A DNA stretch of 43,953 bases from Deltaproteobacteria bacterium (GTDB lineage: Bacteria > Desulfobacterota > DSM-4660 > Desulfatiglandales > B25-G16): positions 1 through 43,953 of the forward strand of contig JAFDDT010000020.1 of the NCBI GenBank assembly GCA_019310725.1. Reading direction: 5' to 3'. Each line of letters begins with the position of its first letter. Within the stretch, counting starts at the first letter, position 1. The translations under genes and the position numbers were made by a program. Positions 38,196 through 43,953 of this stretch are shown piece after piece. The notes below the pieces were generated by a model. It saw nothing but the letters and a program-made list of their open reading frames with translations. It searched no databases and had not been told where the DNA came from.

Positions 38196-39341
38196 CTACT
38201 TAGGGCTAAGATCGTACTTTTTGACAAGCTGAGGTACCACCCTGCCATCCTTCCACCTGTACTGCACGATGATGGCGAAATGAGCCCCGTTTTGTTCCCT
38301 GTCAAAGACGTACTGGTCGGCCAGACCCTGAAATCTATTCCCTCTCAACCACTTCGCAATCTTAGCCCGATTCGAACCCGCGGCCTTGATTGCACTGAAA
38401 AGGAAGTTGGCAGCATCATAGTAGAGGAGCGCAAAGGAATCCGGCTTTGTCTTGAATCTTCTAACATACTTCTTTGTCCAGGCCTGGATCTTGGGGTCAG
38501 GGTCATAGTTAGGCAGCGCGGCTGCCTCTACGTAGACCCCGTCCATGGCCGGGCCCACCAGCTTGTGAATATAGGGCATGGTTGCCGCTGAAGAAGCCAC
38601 ATGCGGCACTTTAATGCCAAGATCGCGCTGCTGCTTTAGGATGATGGCGGTATCCGCCGGATGGGCTTGGGAAATGATCACATCCGGGTTCGCCCGTTTT
38701 ATGGACATGAGCTGGCCGGTCATATCTTTGTCATCCTTGTTGTGCCAGGTTACGATCACCGGTTCCAGACCCAGCTCCTTGAGTGTTTCCAGGATGAGCT
38801 CATGACCAGACTTACCGTATTCCGTGGTTACGCACATCACCGCTACCCGCCTGGCCTTCAGTTCCTGGACCGCGAATATAGTATAGGCCCGCTTGGTAAT
38901 GCCATCATGGGGGTAAAGGCGAAAGTACCACGGGTTATTTTTCTGTGTCAGGGCCCTTGTCCCTGAGGTGCTCAACAGAGGGACGCCCTCCTTTTTCACC
39001 TCCGGGAACAGCGCGAACAATTGGAAGCTCCAGATGGGGCCGAGAATAGCACAGACATCCTTCCCAAGAACTCGATCCAGGGCGGTCATGGCCATGGTGG
39101 TGGAGTCCGCCGTATCCTCCACGATGAGATCAATCTTTTTTCCGTTGATTCCCCCCTTTGCATTCCATTCCTCAGACGCCAAAATTGCAGAGTTGATCTG
39201 ACGCTGGCCGAGTGGAGCGAGGCCTGTGGTCAAGGAATGCATGGCCCCAACCTGAATATCTGCCAGGCCGAGACTTACGCAGCCGAGCACCAGTCCCAAA
39301 GCCAAAATAGCGCCCCCTAAAACTCTACTTGAATCTTTCAT
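38196..39341 (-). CDS. ABC transporter substrate-binding protein (Leu/Ile/Val-binding, Peripla_BP_6-like)
   Basis: Start taken at MKDSSRVLGG (39341), signal peptide ILALGLVLGCVSLGLADIQVGAMHSLTTGLAPLGQRQINSAILASEEWNAKGGINGKKIDLIVEDTA. Confidence 0.93.
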   Translation of the reverse strand: MKDSSRVLGGAILALGLVLGCVSLGLADIQVGAMHSLTTGLAPLGQRQINSAILASEEWNAKGGINGKKIDLIVEDTADSTTMAMTALDRVLGKDVCAILGPIWSFQLFALFPEVKKEGVPLLSTSGTRALTQKNNPWYFRLYPHDGITKRAYTIFAVQELKARRVAVMCVTTEYGKSGHELILETLKELGLEPVIVTWHNKDDKDMTGQLMSIKRANPDVIISQAHPADTAIILKQQRDLGIKVPHVASSAATMPYIHKLVGPAMDGVYVEAAALPNYDPDPKIQAWTKKYVRRFKTKPDSFALLYYDAANFLFSAIKAAGSNRAKIAKWLRGNRFQGLADQYVFDREQNGAHFAIIVQYRWKDGRVVPQLVKKYDLSPK

Positions 39342-39406
39342 GGTAGACCCTTCTTTTTTGTTTCCCAAGTTTACGCTTCGCCTTGCTGTCTGGCAAAGGT
39401 TTATTC

Positions 39407-39544
39407 CTACAAGATGCCCACGGTTTTGATTTCCAGCATCAGATCCTTATTGACCAAGCCCTTGACCTCGACCATGGTACTGGCTGGGAAAACACCCTTG
39501 AAGTACTCTGGTCTCAAGGCAGCCACCCCGGGGAACTCGGAGAC
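39407..39544 (-). pseudogene. RidA (YjgF/YER057c/UK114) C-terminal remnant
   Basis: My translation of the minus strand gives VSEFPGVAALRPEYFKGVFPASTMVEVKGLVNKDLMLEIKTVGIL followed by TAG; an in-frame TAA lies immediately upstream, and no N-terminal part was seen. Confidence 0.7.
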
Positions 39545-39553
39545 TTATTAGGT

Positions 39554-39696
39554 AGCAGGAGGTTTCTTTCTTTGCTAGCTATTAATCCAGATTTTGCAGT
39601 AGCCATCTACTGCGGCTTTAGAAACCTTGCTGGAACGTTTGTTTCGAGATTTTGGTCCTGGACATATCTATGAATATGCCTGCGGGCCAAAATCTC
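39554..39696. repeat. Nested inverted repeats abutting the ridA remnant
   Basis: agcaggaggtttc (39554-39566)/gaaaccttgct (39621-39631); gcagtag-ccat-ctactgc (39596-39613); gagattttgg (39646-39655)/ccaaaatctc (39687-39696) with further imperfect pairing inside. Confidence 0.65.
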
Positions 39697-40385
39697 TCCA
39701 ACTGCTCGTTTCGCTAAGGTTTCTTGTGCCTCGCTACGATGCCTACTGTAAAGGGTTGAAATAATTTTTTCTCTGCTATCCTTGAGGGTGTAAGCCTTCG
39801 ATTTGTTAATATATAATATTGGTGCAGGAATTGTTTAACGTTCATGCTAAAATCGAAATGAACCCTTTAATTTTTATTATACCCTATGAAAACCTATTAT
39901 ATCATGTTAGCGATCATAAATAATTCAATGCACGCTCTGCCCTTCAAATATTTTTGCGCGAAACGAGCGCTATTGCTCTTTCCTTTTTTTGACCATAATG
40001 TATAACATCTTGCCACCCTCAAATACAAATTTCAGAGCGCTTGAGAGTGAAACCAAGGAAACCCACAGGCTAATAACCTGTCTCAACATCAATCAAAGAT
40101 AAGCCCGAAATGGTCTTTCCAAGACGAATGTGTAAATTGATAGCGGCAACTACACTCTGTTTGGTGATAATTCTTTCAGTCACAACATTGGGGGTACCTG
40201 GCGGTAAAGAAACGAGTAAAAAGGTAGCAGAAATAATTTTGCGGCCCCCAAATGGCAAAATGGGTATAATGTTGTTGAAGAGACAGAAAAGGTGGGTCGG
40301 CTAGTGAACATGTGCCAAACAGAAAACAACATTTGAAAAGGGTGTTTCTCTCACATGACTGCAGAAAACAGGCGGGCCAGAGACA

Positions 40386-40583
40386 ATGGTACAAAGACTT
40401 ATATCATATATGCTTCACAACAAAACCCCGATCTCTCTGATATGTGTGATTGGCATACTGGCGGTTTCATATGGCATGCTCAACGATAACAATCTGGCCT
40501 TTATTATCGGGCTGCTATTTGTGATCGTTGGCTATCTGCTGATCAGAAGAAGAATTAAAGATTATATCAAGAAGAAACTCTAA
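40386..40583 (+). CDS. Small two-TM hypothetical protein
   Basis: 65 aa: two hydrophobic segments (ISLICVIGILAVSYGML, LAFIIGLLFVIVGYLLI) with a basic C-terminus RRRIKDYIKKKL. Confidence 0.5.
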   Translation: MVQRLISYMLHNKTPISLICVIGILAVSYGMLNDNNLAFIIGLLFVIVGYLLIRRRIKDYIKKKL

Positions 40584-40636
40584 CCTCTTGCCAGATCCTT
40601 GGCACTTCCTCCCCTGTTTTCGGCCTTACAGGCCTT

Positions 40637-42088
40637 CTATTCCGCTACCTTCAGGGTTAGGTAAAGAGTTGAACCACGACGCTTGATCAAAAAGAGAATC
40701 GTGTCCCCTGCCTTGTAAGCCCCAATCATTTGGTTGAATTGCTTGAGATCTTTCACCGGAACCTGGTCCATCTCCAGAATGACATCTCCCGGCGCCAGAC
40801 CGGCCTCTTGTGCGGGGGTATTATTTTGAACCTGCACCACAACAACACCACTCGCCTCCGATAGGCCGAAATTTCTTGCAAGCTCGGGTGTAATCTCTCT
40901 CACGGTCAGACCCAAATTGGGTCTGGCTTCACTGACGACCTGGGATTCCCTTTCCTCCTTAAGTTCCTCGATCTGCACTTGAAAATGCTCTTTTTTACCC
41001 TCCCTGATTACCTCCACGGTCACGGTTTTACCCACGTGGGTTGAAGCCACGATAAAGGGCAGGTCATTCGCTTCGCTGATCTCCTTTCCATCAAAGGAGA
41101 CGATCACGTCCCCCCGTTTGATGCCAGCTTTATCGGCAGGTCCTTCGGCCACGACATCTCCAACTAAAGCGCCCTTTTCCTCTTTGAGGTTAAGTTTATC
41201 CTTTAGCTCAGGGGTAATCTCCTGGATCATGACCCCGAGCCAGCCCCTCACCACTTTTCCTTTTTTGAGCTGAGGGAGAAGGTCTTTGGCCATATTGATA
41301 GGTATGGCGAACCCGATGCCCACGCTTCCTCCACTCTGTGATAAGATAGCTGAATTAACTCCAACTACTTCTCCTAAGGTGTTCAGGAGCGGGCCACCAC
41401 TGTTTCCAGGGTTGATGGAGGCATCTGTTTGGATGAAATTATCATAGGCCCCTGCTCCGATCTGACGGTATTTGGCGCTTACAATTCCCGCAGTAACCGT
41501 ATGCCCCAGGCCGAATGGATTTCCAATTGCGATCACCCAGTCGCCTACCTCTAATTTGTCCGAATCACCAAGAGGTAGTGGTGTGAGCGGGTGGTCGGAT
41601 TCGATACGGATGAGGGCAAGATCGGTCTTGGGATCGCGGCCGATAATCTTGGCGTCAAATTCCCTCTTGTCATTTAGCGTTACCTTGATCTCATCGGTGT
41701 GTTCGACGACGTGGTTGTTGGTTAATATGAATCCTTGTTTGTCGATGATAAAACCAGTGCCCAGGCTTCGCTGTTTGAAGTCCCTCGGTGCCTGGTCTCC
41801 AAAGAAGCGTTCAAAAAACTCTCTAAAAGGATCATTGGGACCAAACGGCAGGGGAACCTGTCTCCCTCCCTTGATGACCTTTACTGTGCTGATATTCACC
41901 ACCGACGGGCTGGCTTTCTTGGCCAGGTGTGAAAAAGACCCGGGGGCACCTGATAAAACAGGGCCTGTTTGCGCACTCAGTGTTGAAGCCCGATCGAGCA
42001 AGGTGGCTAGGCCAAACCCGGCAATTAGGGAAAAAAGTGACCAGGCAATAATTATTGTTCTTCTCAGGGTGGCCTTTTGATTATACAT
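40637..42088 (-). CDS. Do/DegP-family periplasmic serine endoprotease (HtrA)
   Basis: 483 aa; SPSVVNISTVKV, LTNNHVVEHTDEIKV, DLALIRIE, TDASINPGNSGGPLLN and two PDZ regions. Confidence 0.96.
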   Translation of the reverse strand: MYNQKATLRRTIIIAWSLFSLIAGFGLATLLDRASTLSAQTGPVLSGAPGSFSHLAKKASPSVVNISTVKVIKGGRQVPLPFGPNDPFREFFERFFGDQAPRDFKQRSLGTGFIIDKQGFILTNNHVVEHTDEIKVTLNDKREFDAKIIGRDPKTDLALIRIESDHPLTPLPLGDSDKLEVGDWVIAIGNPFGLGHTVTAGIVSAKYRQIGAGAYDNFIQTDASINPGNSGGPLLNTLGEVVGVNSAILSQSGGSVGIGFAIPINMAKDLLPQLKKGKVVRGWLGVMIQEITPELKDKLNLKEEKGALVGDVVAEGPADKAGIKRGDVIVSFDGKEISEANDLPFIVASTHVGKTVTVEVIREGKKEHFQVQIEELKEERESQVVSEARPNLGLTVREITPELARNFGLSEASGVVVVQVQNNTPAQEAGLAPGDVILEMDQVPVKDLKQFNQMIGAYKAGDTILFLIKRRGSTLYLTLKVAE

Positions 42089-42353
42089 GATGTGCTCCTT
42101 GATTTTTCAGTGCCGTAACGAACAGCGAAGAATGTTTTATGTAATGCGGCTAATGCGCGTATTCTCAACTTTTAAAAAATAATCAATTAATTTCAAACTT
42201 CAACCCAAACAAACAGATTTTTCTTTAAACCCAGATAGAGGCCGGAGCCTTTCTTCGGGCCAATTCTACACAGGCTGTTGCCCAAACGGAAATCCTTTTG
42301 AGCGGTCATTAAAACCTTTTTTGCCAAAAAACCCTTGGCGAAGTGGAAGATGA

Positions 42354-42397
42354 GCGATGTCAACTGTTTGAGCCCTAAAGGCGAGTTTTGACATCGC
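42354..42397. repeat. Inverted repeat (palindromic intergenic element)
   Basis: gcgatgtcaa (42354-42363) and ttgacatcgc (42388-42397) are perfect 10-bp reverse complements. Confidence 0.65.
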
Positions 42398-42690
42398 CTG
42401 GAGCGAGCCTTGGATTTGTCAAAAAACGTTTTAGACCAATAGAAAAGGGATTTCGACAATAGCCTGTGTACATGCAACCCCGGCTGGAGTAGAAAAGCAT
42501 TGAGGAGGATAGAGATTCCATAGAGTAGCCATATAGCTGGTTTAGATCATTGGAAAGGCGACCACGATATTTCCATTACTGACAAAAAAATGCTTTTATT
42601 TTTTGAGTGTGTTTGAGATAGTGATAATGTGGATTTTGAAGAAGGATCTTACAGAGCGGAAGACTGTTATCAGCAGCATTTTGAAAAGCG

Positions 42691-42707
42691 TAGGGATGGT
42701 ATCCCTA
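42691..42707. repeat. Tight hairpin upstream of the MerR-like gene
   Basis: tagggat-ggt-atcccta: perfect 7-bp stem, 3-nt loop. Confidence 0.45.
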
Positions 42708-42756
42708 AACTATTTTAACAGGGTGAGGCCTTGGTGATAGTTACGCTGGGGGAGTT

Positions 42757-43017
42757 TTGAAACGGGCTGATGACGGCTTAACCTACGACAAGCTCATTTA
42801 TTTTGTCCGGGCTGGCTACGTTAATCCTCGAAAAATTAAGAGCCAAAGCGTGTACCATAACGACTTTTCTGAAGAAGATGTTGAAGTGATTAAACGCGCC
42901 TGGGAGCTTATTTTTTGGCACAAGGTGAAGATAAAGACAGCTTTTGAAAGGGCAAGGGAGGAAGGTGAAGGCATTCAACTTACCCTTAATTTGAGGACAC
43001 CACCTATCAACTCTTGA
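42757..43017 (+). CDS. Small MerR-like winged-helix protein
   Basis: 86 aa from a TTG start; LTYDKLIYFVRAGYVNPRKIKSQSVYHNDFSEEDVEVIKRAWELIFWHKVKIKTAFERARE resembles the MerR DNA-binding fold. Confidence 0.6.
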   Translation: MKRADDGLTYDKLIYFVRAGYVNPRKIKSQSVYHNDFSEEDVEVIKRAWELIFWHKVKIKTAFERAREEGEGIQLTLNLRTPPINS

Positions 43018-43057
43018 CCGAGGCCCGTTCGGTTACGTGCTCTTGCTCTGGAACGGC

Positions 43058-43325
43058 CTAGACTAGCTCAGGGTCCACGACCTTCCAGTTGTTTTTTTCG
43101 TTCTTTTCAATTAAGTCGAGCCTGGCAAGCTTGGGGATCGATATATATCGCAATAAACCCTTTATCTACCAAGATTGACTGAACCCTTTTAGTCAATGAG
43201 GTTTTTCCGTAACGACGAGGCGAATAAAGGACAACATTGGCATTACTCTCCGAGTATGACATGAGTTCCTTAAGCTCCTTAGATCGATTACAGAAGGGCG
43301 CCCCCGGAGGGATCGCTCCCAGCAC
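43058..43325 (-). pseudogene. AAA ATPase (archaeal-type ATPase_2-like) with internal deletion/frameshift
   Basis: N-terminus MLGAIPPGAPFCNRSKELKELMSYSESNANVVLYSPRRYGKTSLTKRVQSILVDKGFIAIYID (Walker A) in one frame; C-terminal-like LARLDLIEKNEKNNWKVVDPELV* in another frame ending at 43058. Confidence 0.72.
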
Positions 43326-43595
43326 GAATGGATTATTCGTAACAGATTATCCTTATTGAATTATTCTCTATGGATAATATGCGTAACGGCCATAAGAAGC
43401 CAAGTATAGAAAAATTCCGGCACAAATATATGGTATCTGTTTTGCTTCTGGCCTCTGGAAGGGGCCTCAAATGCCTCTCTGCAGTTTGACAGTTCTCTCG
43501 AGTGATGGAGTATGGAGTAATGAACAATTTCAGGCATAACGTCATATTATCGAAACAGAACAAAAAAATATGCCGAACATAGAGGAGATTTTATC

Positions 43596-43953
43596 ATGCC
43601 GGATTATGAAATCTATGCCCTCAAGTATGCTGGACCATTTTTTAGTTCCGGAGCCTTTCTCATGTGGCTCAAGGACTGGGAAGAGACTGTGAAAAGGAAC
43701 TACTATATCTGGTGTATAAAAGGCTCCAGAGAGGTGGTTGTCGTGGATTCTGGAGTATCACCTGAGCTGGCCAGAGAAAAGAACCTCACAGGATACATAA
43801 ACCCCGCTGAAGTCCTTTCCCGAATCGATATTAATGCCGATGAAGTCCGACATGTCATACTCACACACATACATTGGGATCACGCAAACGGTGTGTCCCT
43901 GTTTCCAAGGGCCACTTTTTATGTTCAGGATGAAGAGTATCGTTTCTGGTTGA
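43596..43953 (+). CDS. Metallo-beta-lactamase-fold hydrolase (N-acyl-homoserine lactonase-like), truncated by window edge
   Basis: My translation from ATG 43596: MPDYEIYALKYAGPFFSSGAFLMWLKDWEETVKRNYYIWCIKGSREVVVVDSGVSPELAREKNLTGYINPAEVLSRIDINADEVRHVILTHIHWDHANGVSLFPRATFYVQDEEYRFWL; HxHxDH motif present. Not in the supplied ORF track because no stop falls inside the window. Confidence 0.85.
   Translation, partial: MPDYEIYALKYAGPFFSSGAFLMWLKDWEETVKRNYYIWCIKGSREVVVVDSGVSPELAREKNLTGYINPAEVLSRIDINADEVRHVILTHIHWDHANGVSLFPRATFYVQDEEYRFWL

Noticed and set aside
40110-40304. 64-aa plus-strand ORF with hydrophobic N-terminus
   Set aside because: No visible ribosome-binding site and the C-terminal part looks non-coding; not enough support to call a CDS.
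42193-42477. 94-aa minus-strand ORF MHVHRLLSKSLFYWSKTFFDKSKARSRRCQNS...
   Set aside because: Overlaps the palindromic repeat and has repeat-like, basic composition without domain features; more likely spurious.
43333-43563. 76-aa minus-strand ORF next to the ATPase remnant
   Set aside because: No domain-like pattern or RBS context; likely chance ORF in decayed DNA.

Overview
The window looks like part of a bacterial chromosome, probably an anaerobic Desulfobacterota-type organism; that taxonomic guess comes from gene content only. Positions 83-28047 form a carboxylic-acid catabolism island built around a divergent GntR/FCD regulator (14271-14987). The minus-strand arm encodes a methylmalonyl-CoA mutase catalytic subunit and a separate B12-binding subunit, an amidohydrolase-2 enzyme, a nitroreductase, a small Cys-containing protein, an aryl/acyl-CoA ligase, a three-part TRAP transporter, an arylsulfotransferase-like protein, and a second TRAP system with a fused DctQM permease. 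The plus-strand arm encodes a complete beta-oxidation set, two biotin-dependent carboxyltransferase subunits, a hydantoin/Asp-Glu racemase-family protein, methylmalonyl-CoA epimerase, a truncated thiolase and BirA. Further right are a UMF1-type MFS transporter, an unknown protein, tandem CNNM/CBS (CorC-like) proteins, an SDR, a complete Liv-type ABC transporter, a Do/HtrA protease, a MerR-like protein, and a metallo-beta-lactamase-fold protein cut by the window edge and absent from the ORF track. Several gene remnants can be read directly: thiolase N-terminus, IS200/IS605 TnpA C-terminus, RidA C-terminus, and an AAA ATPase with an internal deletion. All three solute-binding-protein/permease junctions carry a hairpin. 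No rRNA, tRNA or CRISPR array was recognised by eye.
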